Assembly (NCBI RefSeq): GCF_006861775.1
Contig: NZ_VDGG01000004.1
Location: forward strand, 62,001 to 126,000
DNA: 64,000 nucleotides
Direction: 5' to 3'
Source: Psychrobacillus soli
Lineage (GTDB): Bacteria; Bacillota; Bacilli; Bacillales_A; Planococcaceae
In this document: one piece after another, positions 32,457 through 41,768 of the stretch
Layout: each line of letters starts with the position of its first letter
How positions within the stretch are numbered: the stretch's first letter is position 1
Translations under genes and position numbers: made by a program
The notes under the pieces: model-generated
Database searches by the model: none
Told to the model about the DNA's origin: nothing
What the model saw: only the letters and a program-made list of their open reading frames with translations

Positions 32457-32471
32457 CATTTTGCAGTGTTA

Positions 32472-32518
32472 TTACAGGGATGTTACTGGTGCCTGGCACC
32501 AGTAACATCCCTGTAACA
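32472..32518. repeat. REP-like hairpin, copy 2
   Basis: Core GGTGCCTGGCACC with outer arms TTACAGGGATGTTACT / AGTAACATCCCTGTAA. The following bases to 32787 are AT-rich leader sequence with no gene. Confidence 0.9.
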
Positions 32519-32787
32519 ATCGATCCATCCTCTTGAATAAGCTATCAGTAAAGGAGTATAATGATATCCTTAGTTTCCCATTATTTTTTTGCTAATTCGT
32601 AGGGTCAATACTTGTGCTAACATAAGCTATAAAGGGCTAGTATGTCATACATTTATAATGAAGAGACCCAAAACTATTCGGCATATACAAAGTAGGAGTG
32701 CCGGTTACTTTATCGCTATTTGCAATAATAGCATTGAGTTTATAAATCTAGAAAACAAATGACGTATTTTAACAAGGAGGTCTTCAA

Positions 32788-33720
32788 GTGAAAGAATGGA
32801 AAATTTATGCCATGCTCGTGTTCGTCATGTTCGTTTGGGGAGCTAACCTTCCTATATTAAAATATTTAATAACCATAGTGCCACCCGTGACACTTACGGC
32901 TTTTCGAATACTATGCGCTGGTATAGTAGTTTTTGTGATTTTGTGGAAAATGAAACTATTACGTAAACCGACCAAACAAGAGTGGAAATTTATATTACTA
33001 GGCTCTTTAACAAACGTCGTCCTGCATCACTACTTCCTCAATATTGGCTTATCCATCACAAGCGGAACCCACGGCGGACTCATTTTAGGGACGGGTCCAA
33101 TGTTAACAGCAATTTCCGCAGCTATTTTATTAAAATACTTTCCAACTAAAATCCAATGGCTTGGTTTAGTATTTGGGCTTGCAGGAGTGAGCGTCTCCAT
33201 TTTAGTTGGTGGAGGCGAATCAAATGGAGCGAATATCGGAGACTTCTACGTATTCCTCGCTATTTTAGCGCAAGTACTCAGCTATATGGTCGTAAGTAAA
33301 GCAGCGGCAACACTTGATCCAAGACTGCTCACTGCATATATGCTGTTAATCGGTTCAGTCGTATTGATTATCATTAGCTTTATACAAGAACCAGGCGGCA
33401 TCTTTAAGTTTGCAGAAACGAACATATCATTTTGGACAATATTTCTAACATCTGCCATCATTTGCACGGCTATCGGACATATGATGTACAACTACGCAGT
33501 TGGGAATGCGGGCGCAACGAAATCGGCCATATTCATGAACCTAAATCCACTATTCTCTCTAATTCTCTCTGCTATTTTCCTAGGCGAAATACTGACAGGT
33601 CGTCATTTCATCGGCTTATTCCTTATCGTTATCGGAGTGATGCTTGGATCCGGAGCAGCCGAAGACATGTGGAAAAAACACAAACGAAAAAAAGCCACAT
33701 CCATAGAGAATAACTCCTAA
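32788..33720 (+). CDS. EamA-family drug/metabolite transporter
   Basis: 310 residues with ten predicted membrane helices in two EamA repeats (about 1-140 and 150-295). FVWGANLPILK in helix one and the ends MNLNPLFSLILSAIFLGE are typical of the DMT superfamily. Substrate unknown. AAGGAGGT precedes the GTG start at 32788. Confidence 0.9.
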   Translation: MKEWKIYAMLVFVMFVWGANLPILKYLITIVPPVTLTAFRILCAGIVVFVILWKMKLLRKPTKQEWKFILLGSLTNVVLHHYFLNIGLSITSGTHGGLILGTGPMLTAISAAILLKYFPTKIQWLGLVFGLAGVSVSILVGGGESNGANIGDFYVFLAILAQVLSYMVVSKAAATLDPRLLTAYMLLIGSVVLIIISFIQEPGGIFKFAETNISFWTIFLTSAIICTAIGHMMYNYAVGNAGATKSAIFMNLNPLFSLILSAIFLGEILTGRHFIGLFLIVIGVMLGSGAAEDMWKKHKRKKATSIENNS

Positions 33721-33781
33721 AATAGCTAATAGCTCTTGGATGCAACGAAATTGTTAGTTAGAGGATGGAGGTATATTATTA

Positions 33782-33976
33782 ATGACAATCGTTTCCTTTC
33801 TACTAATTGCTTGGATTTTAAGCTGGTTCAAATTTGAACAATTATTTATCCAAGCACTGAAAGAGCTTTTTAACAAAGAAGTAACAAAAGCAACCTATTA
33901 TTTCGTCTTTTTTTGTATAGGAGTAATAGGTGACATCACTTTACTTCTAAATGGCACCTTTTATGATTACCTATAA
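33782..33976 (+). CDS. Small membrane protein, 64 residues
   Basis: Two predicted membrane helices (about residues 2-18 and 38-58) joined by a charged loop. A GGATGGAGG sequence lies 11 bases before the ATG. I do not recognise the family. It could be co-transcribed with the EamA gene 60 bases upstream. Confidence 0.5.
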   Translation: MTIVSFLLIAWILSWFKFEQLFIQALKELFNKEVTKATYYFVFFCIGVIGDITLLLNGTFYDYL

Positions 33977-33984
33977 TCTAAAAT

Positions 33985-34014
33985 AATTGTTACTGGTGCC
34001 AGGCACTCGTAACA
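33985..34014. repeat. REP-like hairpin, copy 3
   Basis: AATTGTTACTGGTGCC pairs with GGCACTCGTAACAATT and is followed by ten T, so this copy could also act as a rho-independent terminator for the genes upstream. Confidence 0.85.
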
Positions 34015-34039
34015 ATTTTTTTTTTTGAAAAATATAGCT

Positions 34040-34100
34040 GAACGAGACAAAGCACGCCGTGAATGCGACAAACCAATCCGCGAACGCGACAAAACCCATC
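34040..34100. repeat. Three-unit 21-bp array with GCGACAAA core
   Basis: Units start at 34040, 34061 and 34082, exactly 21 bp apart, with GA(A/G)(C/T)G(A/C)GACAAA followed by variable bases. It lies between two REP-like hairpins. A single related unit (AACGCGACAAACCC) is found near 41671. Confidence 0.8.
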
Positions 34101-34110
34101 AAAAATCTAT

Positions 34111-34157
34111 ATTACAGACATGTTACTGGTGCCAGGCACCCGTAACATATCTGTAAT
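34111..34157. repeat. REP-like hairpin, copy 4
   Basis: ATTACAGACATGTTAC pairs with GTAACATATCTGTAAT around the GGTGCCAGGCACC core. Confidence 0.88.
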
Positions 34158-34176
34158 ATACTTTTCTTAACGCGTG

Positions 34177-34205
34177 ACCCCCATAAACGGAAATATGCTT
34201 ACGAA
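34177..34205 (+). promoter_or_regulatory. Candidate SigI-type promoter
   Basis: ACCCCCATAAA at 34177-34187 and CGAA at 34202-34205, 14 bases later. The CCC-rich, A-ending -35 and CGAA -10 resemble SigI promoters described in Bacillus and Clostridium. It lies 57 bases before a secreted-protein gene, 0.8 kb upstream of sigI itself. Confidence 0.5.
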
Positions 34206-34262
34206 TAATAGAGTGTCCGATCAAAGAAGCACGGACAAAATTCTATTCGAGGTGATTGGAAT

Positions 34263-34925
34263 ATGCATATGAAATTTAAGAAAACTGGAGCAGCTCTATT
34301 AGTGGCAACGATGACATTAACAGGTGCTGGCTATGCATGGGCAAATGAAAACTTGTTCGATACGGTTGATTTGAAAGATGTAATGAAAGAAAAAGCATCG
34401 GAAAAAACAACGGAGGTTACGACAAGTGACACTGTAAAATCTATTGTTACAACAGGCGACTCTGTTGGGATTGGCATTACAATTCCTGAAGGATACACAG
34501 CAGGAAACTTAGAAGCGCTCTCAAAAGCATATGATAATGCCGGAAACGAGACTGCAAAAGCGGCAATCAAACGTAATGCGGAGCGTGCAATCGAAAAATT
34601 TGAAGCATCTCAAGAAGAAGTGGAAGCTCCAAAAGTAGAAGAGCCTAAAATGGAGGAACCAAAAGTAGAAGCTCCGAAAACAGAGGTACCAAAAGTAGAG
34701 AAGCCAAAAACTGAAGTGCCAGTTGTTGAAGCTCCTGTAAAAGAAGAGCCTAAAGATCATTCCAATAAAGACGCACGTAAAGCACTTCAAGCAGAACAAA
34801 AAGCAGAGCGTAAAGCCCTTCAAGAAGAACATAAAGAAGAACGCAAAGCATTACAAGCAGAACACAAAGCGGAAAAGCACGAAAACAAAAAGAACAAAAA
34901 AGACGAAGATGAAAACGAAGATTAA
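34263..34925 (+). CDS. Secreted Glu/Lys/Pro-rich protein
   Basis: 220 residues. Signal peptide ending near residue 28 (GAGYAWA-NE). A short folded region at about 50-115, then a VE(A/E)PK repeat region (about residues 120-170) and a strongly charged helical tail with three RKALQxEHKxE repeats. Probably a surface or wall-associated protein. The candidate SigI promoter and the neighbouring sigI-rsgI genes suggest regulation by SigI. No recognised family. Confidence 0.72.
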   Translation: MHMKFKKTGAALLVATMTLTGAGYAWANENLFDTVDLKDVMKEKASEKTTEVTTSDTVKSIVTTGDSVGIGITIPEGYTAGNLEALSKAYDNAGNETAKAAIKRNAERAIEKFEASQEEVEAPKVEEPKMEEPKVEAPKTEVPKVEKPKTEVPVVEAPVKEEPKDHSNKDARKALQAEQKAERKALQEEHKEERKALQAEHKAEKHENKKNKKDEDENED

Positions 34926-35012
34926 TCATTTCACAAAAATAACCGCTTTTCATTTACCGATTAGCCCTTTACAATAAAAGGCAACAGGTCAAAGGGAGAA
35001 CGGAGGGTATGT

Positions 35013-35762
35013 ATGCTTTTGTCCATTATTCAAGGGTTATTCAAAACAAAACAAACAACGAATGAGCTTGCTCAAAAGGCGAAAGCAGGCGATGAGGAGG
35101 TTCTTAGTGACCTCCTTTTCGCCTTTACCCCATTCATAAAAAAAACGGCATCCTTTATTTGCAAAAGGCCAATTGATGAGCATGATGAAGAATTTAGTGT
35201 GGCGATGAATGGATTTCACGAAGCAGTGATGGCTTTTGATTCATCAAAAGATGCCTCTATTCAAACATTTGCCCATTTAATCATCAAAAGACGCATGGTC
35301 GATTTCATTCGAAAAGAAGCTGCTAGAAACGAGAAAGTGCTATTAATGCAAGCTTCCGAAGAACAAGCAGCTACATCGGAACAACATTTCTTATTGGATA
35401 AACAATCCATCAGTACATACATAGAAGAACAGCGAACAGCTACAAGACGAGAAGAACTAATCCATTACCGTGAATTATTAGCGGAATATAATTTATCATT
35501 TGAAGAGCTTACAAATGTAGCGCCGAAGCATGCGGATGCAAGAAAAACGGCATTTCAAATAGCACAAATTATTGCGGAAACCGAACAATTATATGATCAT
35601 TTAATGAAAACTAAACAACTACCATTGAAAGAAATCGAAGCAATCGTCGAGGTATCTCGAAAAACATTGGAACGGCATCGCAAATATATGATTGCCGTAG
35701 TAATACTGTTAAACAGTGACTTCGTTTATATAAAAGAGTATGTAAAAGGAGAAATCATATGA
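35013..35762 (+). CDS. sigI: RNA polymerase sigma factor SigI
   Basis: 249 residues. Region 2 is at about residues 24-100 (LSDLLFAFTPFIKKTASFICKRPID ... FAHLIIKRRMVDFIRKEAARN), and a C-terminal DNA-binding part contains LPLKEIEAIVEVSRKTLERHRKYMIAV. SigI responds to heat and envelope stress in Bacillus. The ATG follows CGGAGGG. The last four bases overlap rsgI, the anti-sigma gene, as in the known pair. Confidence 0.92.
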   Translation: MLLSIIQGLFKTKQTTNELAQKAKAGDEEVLSDLLFAFTPFIKKTASFICKRPIDEHDEEFSVAMNGFHEAVMAFDSSKDASIQTFAHLIIKRRMVDFIRKEAARNEKVLLMQASEEQAATSEQHFLLDKQSISTYIEEQRTATRREELIHYRELLAEYNLSFEELTNVAPKHADARKTAFQIAQIIAETEQLYDHLMKTKQLPLKEIEAIVEVSRKTLERHRKYMIAVVILLNSDFVYIKEYVKGEII

Positions 35763-36718
35763 TGCGCACATACAAGGGCATTGTTTGCGAGAAGAAAAAT
35801 GAATATATGGTTTTTCTGACGAAGGAAGGCGAGTTTCTACGTGGTATTCCAAACATCCCGAATCCGGAAGTGGGAGAGGAAGCGGAATTCCATTTAGTAG
35901 CAGTACCCACGCTCCGTCGAAAGCGAATGAAACCCTTCTTCGTTGGACCAGCGCTTGTCGCAGCAGTGTTGCTTGTATTTTTAGTGGCATCCTTAATTCC
36001 TCAAACGAGTAGCGCGTTAGCAGCTTATGTGCAGTTGGAAGGGGAAACAGCATTAGAACTAGGAGTAAATCAGAAAGGCAACGTTGTGTCTCTAAGGTCC
36101 TTAGATGAAACGCCAAGTGTAAATATAGATGAATGGGAAGGACTCCCTTTAGCGATTGTACTTGATAAAGCGGTAAGTCAGATGAATCCCAAAGTAGAAA
36201 AACTGGAAATAACCATGGTGTACGAAAACGAAGAACAGGCAGATACAAAGAAAATCGTAGAAGAAGCAGTCCGCACAGTTCAAAATGAGCACGCTGATCG
36301 GTCCTGGCACGTATCCGAAAGCACAGAAGAAGAAAGAACGAAAGCAAACAAAAACAATCAAACAATCAAACAACTGAGAAAAACGGAACAAGCACCAGAA
36401 CCAACAATAAAGAAAGAACAAAAGCCTGCACCGGTACAACCGCCTGTTTATGAAAATAAGAGTGGGGAGCAAGCACCAGCTAAGGAAAATCAACAGCCTA
36501 AAGTAGAAAAACAAGAAATCAAGCAAGAGAAGCAACAAGAAAAATTACAAAAGAAAACCGAAAAAGCAGAAAAAAAATTAGAGAAGAAAAACAACAACAA
36601 TCAAGGAAATAATAATCACAATAACCAAGGAAATCAAAACAACAATAATAATCAAGGAAATCAGAATAACGGCAATCAAGGAAATAAAAACAAAGAAGGA
36701 AACAATCACAACAAATAA
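35759..36718 (+). CDS. rsgI: Anti-sigma-I factor RsgI
   Basis: 319 residues. The N-terminal RsgI domain (about residues 1-55, GIVCEKKNEYMVFLTKEGEF) should bind SigI in the cytoplasm. One membrane helix lies at about 60-82, then an outside domain (about 85-180). The rest is low-complexity: Gln/Glu/Lys-rich, ending in Asn/Gly/Gln NNQGN repeats. The tail is probably a wall-reaching extension. Overlaps sigI by four bases. Confidence 0.92.
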   Translation: MMRTYKGIVCEKKNEYMVFLTKEGEFLRGIPNIPNPEVGEEAEFHLVAVPTLRRKRMKPFFVGPALVAAVLLVFLVASLIPQTSSALAAYVQLEGETALELGVNQKGNVVSLRSLDETPSVNIDEWEGLPLAIVLDKAVSQMNPKVEKLEITMVYENEEQADTKKIVEEAVRTVQNEHADRSWHVSESTEEERTKANKNNQTIKQLRKTEQAPEPTIKKEQKPAPVQPPVYENKSGEQAPAKENQQPKVEKQEIKQEKQQEKLQKKTEKAEKKLEKKNNNNQGNNNHNNQGNQNNNNNQGNQNNGNQGNKNKEGNNHNK

Positions 36719-36730
36719 TGATACACCAAA

Positions 36731-36769
36731 AAAGAGAGCGACTCCCCAGCGAATCGCCCTCTTTTTTTT
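36731..36769 (+). terminator. Intrinsic terminator of sigI-rsgI
   Basis: AAGAGAGCGA pairs with TCGCCCTCTT (one mismatch), followed by T8. Confidence 0.88.
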
Positions 36770-36780
36770 ATATCCGGGGA

Positions 36781-36811
36781 ATTGTTACTGGTGCCTGGCA
36801 TCAGTAACAAT
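36781..36811. repeat. REP-like hairpin, copy 5
   Basis: ATTGTTACTGGTGCC pairs with GGCATCAGTAACAAT; a trailing TCTGTAAT as in copy 4. Confidence 0.88.
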
Positions 36812-36859
36812 TCTGTAATATCTCAAAAACTACGAATTTCGAAATATATAAAAATACAT

Positions 36860-36887
36860 TTGACTTTATATTTATGCAGTATTATAC
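36860..36887 (+). promoter_or_regulatory. Candidate argC promoter
   Basis: TTGACT at 36860-36865 and TTATAC at 36882-36887 with a 16-base spacer. The spacer contains TATTTATGCAGTATTAT, which loosely resembles an ArgR/AhrC operator half-site. Confidence 0.45.
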
Positions 36888-36918
36888 TAATTTTAATATA
36901 AACGAAGAGGTGAACGAA

Positions 36919-37953
36919 ATGAAAGTTGGTATTATTGGTGCAACGGGTTATGGAGGACTAGAGTTGATTCGGCTTCTTCATAACCACCAAGAAGTTGAAA
37001 ACATTGATTTGTTCACTTCTTCGGAAGAGGGAATACAGTTTTCGAATAAATATACACATTTAATGAATATTCACGACCAGCCGTTATTAAAAATTGAAAA
37101 TGACAAACTAGCAAACTACGACGTCATTTTCACTAGCACGCCATCAGGGGTTTCTACAGAACTTTTACCTCCATTAATCGGAGCAGGACCGAAACTCATC
37201 GATTTGTCAGGTGACTTCCGTCTAAAAGATGCAACCGAATACGTGCAATGGTATAAAAAAACACCAGCACCACCGGAAGCAATCGCAAAAAGTGTATACG
37301 GCCTAACTGAATGGAACGAAGAAGCAATTCAACAAGCACAACTAATCGCAAACCCGGGTTGTTACCCGACGGCAGTGCTACTTTCCGTACTTCCACTTAT
37401 TAAAGAAAACCTAATTGATGCATCCGGTCTCGTAATCGATGCAAAAAGCGGAATTTCTGGTGCCGGCAACAAACCAAACCAAATGACGCATTTTAGTGAA
37501 ACAAACGAAAACACAGCCATTTACAAAATCCATGAACACCAACATATACCGGAAATTGAGCAAGCAATCAGCAACTTTGCAGGCAAAACATCACCGGTCA
37601 CATTCACAACTCATCTAGTACCGATGACAAGAGGGATTATATCCACTAGTTATGCACCCGTAACGTCAGGGGTAACAGAACAACAACTCACAAATGCATT
37701 AGAAGAAACATACGCCAACCACCCGTTTGTCCGAATCATTAAAGAAACGAACAAATTCGGCACGAACCAAGTGTACGGCTCGAACTTCTGTGATATACAT
37801 GTGAGACTAGACCCCAGAACGAACCGAGCGACTATCGTTTCGGTTATCGATAACTTAGTGAAAGGAGCAGCCGGGCAAGCGATTCAAAACATGAACGTAC
37901 AGTTCGGTTTGGATCAAATGACTGGCCTCCAGCAAGTCCCTTTATTCATTTAA
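36919..37953 (+). CDS. argC: N-acetyl-gamma-glutamyl-phosphate reductase
   Basis: Third step of arginine synthesis, NADPH-dependent. 344 residues from the ATG at 36919 (MKVGIIGATGYGGLELIRLL), preceded by GAGGTGA; an in-frame ATG at 36874 lies in the promoter region. The catalytic cysteine is in IANPGCYPTAVLLSVLPL. First gene of argCJBD. Confidence 0.96.
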   Translation: MKVGIIGATGYGGLELIRLLHNHQEVENIDLFTSSEEGIQFSNKYTHLMNIHDQPLLKIENDKLANYDVIFTSTPSGVSTELLPPLIGAGPKLIDLSGDFRLKDATEYVQWYKKTPAPPEAIAKSVYGLTEWNEEAIQQAQLIANPGCYPTAVLLSVLPLIKENLIDASGLVIDAKSGISGAGNKPNQMTHFSETNENTAIYKIHEHQHIPEIEQAISNFAGKTSPVTFTTHLVPMTRGIISTSYAPVTSGVTEQQLTNALEETYANHPFVRIIKETNKFGTNQVYGSNFCDIHVRLDPRTNRATIVSVIDNLVKGAAGQAIQNMNVQFGLDQMTGLQQVPLFI

Positions 37954-37970
37954 AACTAGGAGGAATTCAT

Positions 37971-39194
37971 TTGACAACAGTAACTACGATGAAATCAATT
38001 TCATATAAAAATATAGCATCACCAAAAGGCTTCAAAGCTACCGGGATCCACTGTGGACTTAAGCATAAGAAAAAAGACTTAGCACTACTAGTTAGCGACG
38101 TTCCAGCAAGTGTTGCCGGCGTATTCACAACAAACGTTTTCCAAGCAGCACCACTACTCGTAACAAAAGAAGTCGTGCAAACCACCGGCAAAATGCAAGC
38201 GATCATCGTCAACTCAGGAAACGCAAACTCATGTACGGGTAAACAAGGGATGGCTGATGCCTACACAATGCAACAAAAAACAGCCGAAAAACTAGGCATC
38301 AATCCAAACCTAGTAGGCGTTGCTTCTACTGGAGTAATCGGTGAAATTATGAAAATGGAGCCACTGCTCGAAGGCATTCAAAAACTCTACCCAATCGATG
38401 AACTAGAAGGAGCGATGGGATTCGCTCAAGCGATCATGACAACAGACACAGTTACAAAAAATACATCATACAAAACGACAATCGACGGGAAAGAAGTAAT
38501 CTTTGCTGGAACTGCAAAAGGTTCTGGAATGATTGAGCCGAACATGGCGACGATGCTAGGATTTATTACAACCGACGCGAACATCGAATCGAATCATCTT
38601 CAAGCGGCACTTAAATCGATCACCGACGTAACGTTCAACTCCATTACAGTGGACGGCGACACGTCGACAAATGACATGGTTGTCGTTATGGCAAATGGTC
38701 TAGCGGAAAATAACACGCTTACACCGGATCATCCAGAGTGGGAAAGCTTTGTCCAAACACTCCATGCAGTCTCACAAGATTTAGCGAAAATGATTGCAAA
38801 AGACGGGGAAGGCGCGACAAAGCTAATCGAAGTAGAAGTGCAAGGAGCAGCAACAGATGAGGAAGCACGCAAAGTTGCGAAAACCGTAGTAGGCTCTCCA
38901 CTTGTCAAAACAGCTATTTTTGGGAGCGACGCAAACTGGGGAAGAATCATCGCTGCTGTAGGTCGTAGTGGTGCTAAGTTTGATCCTAATGAAGTTAAGA
39001 TTAAAATCGGAGACGCCAACTTAGTCGAAAAAGGCGAACCAATTCCTTTCTCAGAGGAAGATTTATTTAATTATTTAAAGCAACATGAAGTGAAAATTAC
39101 CGTCGAACTAAACCAAGGAGACGGCCAAGGATTAGCGTGGGGGTGTGATTTAACATATGACTATGTCCAAATCAACGCAACCTACCGCTCCTAA
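37971..39194 (+). CDS. argJ: Bifunctional glutamate N-acetyltransferase / amino-acid N-acetyltransferase
   Basis: Recycles the acetyl group between N-acetylornithine and glutamate, allowing the cyclic arginine pathway. 407 residues. The autocleavage site is at GMIEPNMATMLGFI, where the threonine of MATM becomes the nucleophile of the beta chain. AGGAGG is seven bases before the TTG start at 37971; an ATG at 37989 is a less likely alternative. Confidence 0.96.
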   Translation: MTTVTTMKSISYKNIASPKGFKATGIHCGLKHKKKDLALLVSDVPASVAGVFTTNVFQAAPLLVTKEVVQTTGKMQAIIVNSGNANSCTGKQGMADAYTMQQKTAEKLGINPNLVGVASTGVIGEIMKMEPLLEGIQKLYPIDELEGAMGFAQAIMTTDTVTKNTSYKTTIDGKEVIFAGTAKGSGMIEPNMATMLGFITTDANIESNHLQAALKSITDVTFNSITVDGDTSTNDMVVVMANGLAENNTLTPDHPEWESFVQTLHAVSQDLAKMIAKDGEGATKLIEVEVQGAATDEEARKVAKTVVGSPLVKTAIFGSDANWGRIIAAVGRSGAKFDPNEVKIKIGDANLVEKGEPIPFSEEDLFNYLKQHEVKITVELNQGDGQGLAWGCDLTYDYVQINATYRS

Positions 39195-39933
39195 ACGCAT
39201 CGTCGTCAAACTTGGCGGCAGCATGCTCGAACGTTTGAACGAAAACCATATCGCGAACTTCAAAAGACTGCAAAAACAAGGAACCGACCTCATCATCGTC
39301 CACGGTGGAGGTCCAGCTATCAATAAACAACTAGCTGAAAATGGCGTCGCATCTACAACAATAGGCGGAATCCGCGTAACATCCAAAGAGGCTGTGACCA
39401 TCGTCCAGTCGGTCCTAGTCGGTCAAGTAAACCCTACTCTAGTTCACCAGTTGAACAAAGGTGGAATGACCGCAATCGGACTAAGCGGCTATGACAACTT
39501 ACTAACTTGTGATTTCCTGGACAAAGAAACATACGGCTTTGTCGGAGAAATAAAAGAAGTAAATAACAATCTCATAGAAACCCTGCTTGCAAACGGTATT
39601 ACGCCAGTTATTTCTTGCTTCGGTTGCGCCAATGACGGCACACCACTGAACATAAACGGGGACACAGTAGCGAGTAAAATCGCACTAGCAATAAAAGCAG
39701 AAAGCCTGCTACTAGTAACCGACACACCAGGCATTAAAATCAACGGGGAAGTGCAACAAGTCGTAACAGCATCTGCAATAAACAACTGGATCGAATCCGA
39801 AGACATATACGGAGGAATGATTCCAAAAGTAACTGCGGCACTAGACTGCCTGGCAGAAGGCATCCCGTCCGTCCAAATCGTCGGAGAATCACTCGAAGGC
39901 ACGACTATTTTACAGCAGGAGGTATTCGCATGA
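39157..39933 (+). CDS. argB: Acetylglutamate kinase
   Basis: Second step of arginine synthesis. 258 residues. VVKLGGSML near the N-terminus and VHGGGPAINKQL are the ATP- and substrate-binding motifs. The start at 39157 lies inside argJ, overlapping by 38 bases, an unusually long overlap for this operon; the next ATG at 39163 would change little. No strong ribosome binding site is visible, so translation is probably coupled to argJ. Confidence 0.95.
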   Translation: MTMSKSTQPTAPKRIVVKLGGSMLERLNENHIANFKRLQKQGTDLIIVHGGGPAINKQLAENGVASTTIGGIRVTSKEAVTIVQSVLVGQVNPTLVHQLNKGGMTAIGLSGYDNLLTCDFLDKETYGFVGEIKEVNNNLIETLLANGITPVISCFGCANDGTPLNINGDTVASKIALAIKAESLLLVTDTPGIKINGEVQQVVTASAINNWIESEDIYGGMIPKVTAALDCLAEGIPSVQIVGESLEGTTILQQEVFA

Positions 39934-41054
39934 GTGCATTATTTCAAAACTACGCACGCCGCCCAGTTCATCTCGTGCAAGGAAAAGGCACAATCGTAAC
40001 AGACGATACAGGAAAAGAATATCTCGATTTTACAAGTGGCATCGCCGTGCTAAGTCTCGGCCATGCACATCCTGCAATTGTAGAAGCCATTCAACAACAA
40101 AGCGAAAAACTATGGCACACTTCGAATTTATTCGAAAGTCCAGAACAAGAAAAACTAGCAGCGACACTGGTTGAAGATACGCATCTTGCACACGTATTTT
40201 TCTGTAACAGCGGAGCAGAAGCAAACGAAGCTGCGATCAAAATGGCGCGCAAGCATACAGGCAAACACGTCATTATCACTTTCGAAAAATCATTCCATGG
40301 TCGAACGTTCGGCGCCATGTCCGCAACGGGTCAAGACAAAATACGCCAAGGCTTCGGGCCATTACTCGAAACTTTTCGAACTGTCCCGTTCAATGACATA
40401 CCTGCTCTCGACGCTGTAATCGACGATGAAGTTGCAGCAATTATGCTCGAAGTCATCCAAGGAGAAGGCGGAGTAAATCAAGTTACACCAGCTTTCGCAC
40501 AAGCAATTGCAGATATCTGTGCACAAAAAGACATCTTGCTCATCATCGACGAAGTGCAAACAGGTATCACACGCACCGGAACTCGCTACGCCTACGAGCA
40601 AACCGTCCTAAAACCGGACATTGTGACGCTCGCAAAAGGTCTCGGCGGCGGCTTCCCAATTGGTGCCATGCTCGGCACAGGTGAGTTATATGACACATTC
40701 AGCCCCGGCACGCACGGCACAACATTCGGTGGAAACCCACTAGCAGTAGCTGTTGCACAAACCGTTCTAGACAATGTGTTCCAGACCGAATTTATAAACT
40801 CCGTGAATGAAAAGTCCGAGTACTTTTTGGGTAAATTAAAAGAAGCACTACCAACCCACAAAATAGTCGGCTCAGGCCTTCTACTTGGCATCGCATGCGA
40901 AGAAGATGTTTCAGCCTTAGTCACAAAAGCGGAGCAAGCAGGTCTATTACTAGTGTCAGCAGGCCCTAACGTCATCCGACTCCTGCCACCACTAACCGTT
41001 ACAACCGAAGAAATCGACCAAGCCGTTGACATACTTTCTTCTATATTAATATAA
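39930..41054 (+). CDS. argD: Acetylornithine aminotransferase
   Basis: PLP-dependent fourth step of arginine synthesis. 374 residues. FCNSGAEANEAAIKMARK and the PLP lysine in TLAKGLGGGFPIGAM are present. AGGAGG lies just before the ATG, which overlaps the argB stop by four bases. The operon ends here; carAB and argF are not next to it in this window. Confidence 0.96.
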   Translation: MSALFQNYARRPVHLVQGKGTIVTDDTGKEYLDFTSGIAVLSLGHAHPAIVEAIQQQSEKLWHTSNLFESPEQEKLAATLVEDTHLAHVFFCNSGAEANEAAIKMARKHTGKHVIITFEKSFHGRTFGAMSATGQDKIRQGFGPLLETFRTVPFNDIPALDAVIDDEVAAIMLEVIQGEGGVNQVTPAFAQAIADICAQKDILLIIDEVQTGITRTGTRYAYEQTVLKPDIVTLAKGLGGGFPIGAMLGTGELYDTFSPGTHGTTFGGNPLAVAVAQTVLDNVFQTEFINSVNEKSEYFLGKLKEALPTHKIVGSGLLLGIACEEDVSALVTKAEQAGLLLVSAGPNVIRLLPPLTVTTEEIDQAVDILSSILI

Positions 41055-41102
41055 CAAGCAACAAATTGAATTAAAGCGCTCAGCGAACCGCTATTCATAC
41101 CA

Positions 41103-41135
41103 AAAGACCGCCTCAAACCAGGCGGTCCTTTTCTA
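41103..41135 (+). terminator. Intrinsic terminator of argCJBD
   Basis: AAAGACCGCC pairs with GGCGGTCCTTTT around a short loop. Confidence 0.9.
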
Positions 41136-41180
41136 ATTTCTAAAATAAAGAAGCGAAAAGCCTCATATGCCCCAACTTAA

Positions 41181-41360
41181 TGCTAATATGAAGTAATTTC
41201 CCAATAAAATAATCCAGAAAATGGCTAAGCGCAACCAACAGACCGCTAAAAGCAACTAAACCTATCCCGAGAGCAACCAAATTACTCCTCTAAGCAACCA
41301 TCCAATAGCCGAAAGCAACCATTTCCCAAAGTAAAGAGTTTACTTAATATGAGATAGAGC
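41181..41360. repeat. Direct repeat copy 1 with 21-bp array E1
   Basis: Array units read AGCAACCAA-like on this strand (41221-41334), with five cores 21 bp apart and the flank ATGGCTAAG on the left. The same 180-bp block is repeated 240 bp downstream. No gene in the gap 41136-41768 apart from these repeats. Confidence 0.9.
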
Positions 41361-41420
41361 AGATTTACTAACAATCCCAAGCAAAACGATCGACAAGCCT
41401 AATGTTGCCCCTCGTCAGAT

Positions 41421-41601
41421 CCTAATATTAAGTGATTTCCCAATAAAATAATCCTAAAAAATGGCTAAGGGCAACCAACTGACCGCTGAAAGCAACTAAA
41501 CCTCCCCCGAGAGCAACCAAATTACTCCCCTAAGCAACCATCCAATAGCCGAAAGCAACCATTTTCCCAAAGTAAAGAGTTCACTTAATATGAGATAGGG
41601 C
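41421..41601. repeat. Direct repeat copy 2 with 21-bp array E2
   Basis: Array at 41461-41574, exactly 240 bp after E1, differing at scattered positions. The left flank ATCCTAAAAAATGGCTAAGG matches E1 and, inverted, the A2 array flank near 1640-1660. Confidence 0.9.
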
Positions 41602-41768
41602 CGACTTCCTAAGCACTCCCCATAACACCGAAACGATCATGCATATAAATTGCTAAAATAATCCCCATTCAACGCGACAAACCCGCAAAAACAAGCATTA
41701 CATTCACTCATAAATATGGTACACTTTAGAAAAAATGACCAACTATTACCTATAAAAGGAGCGCTCAC

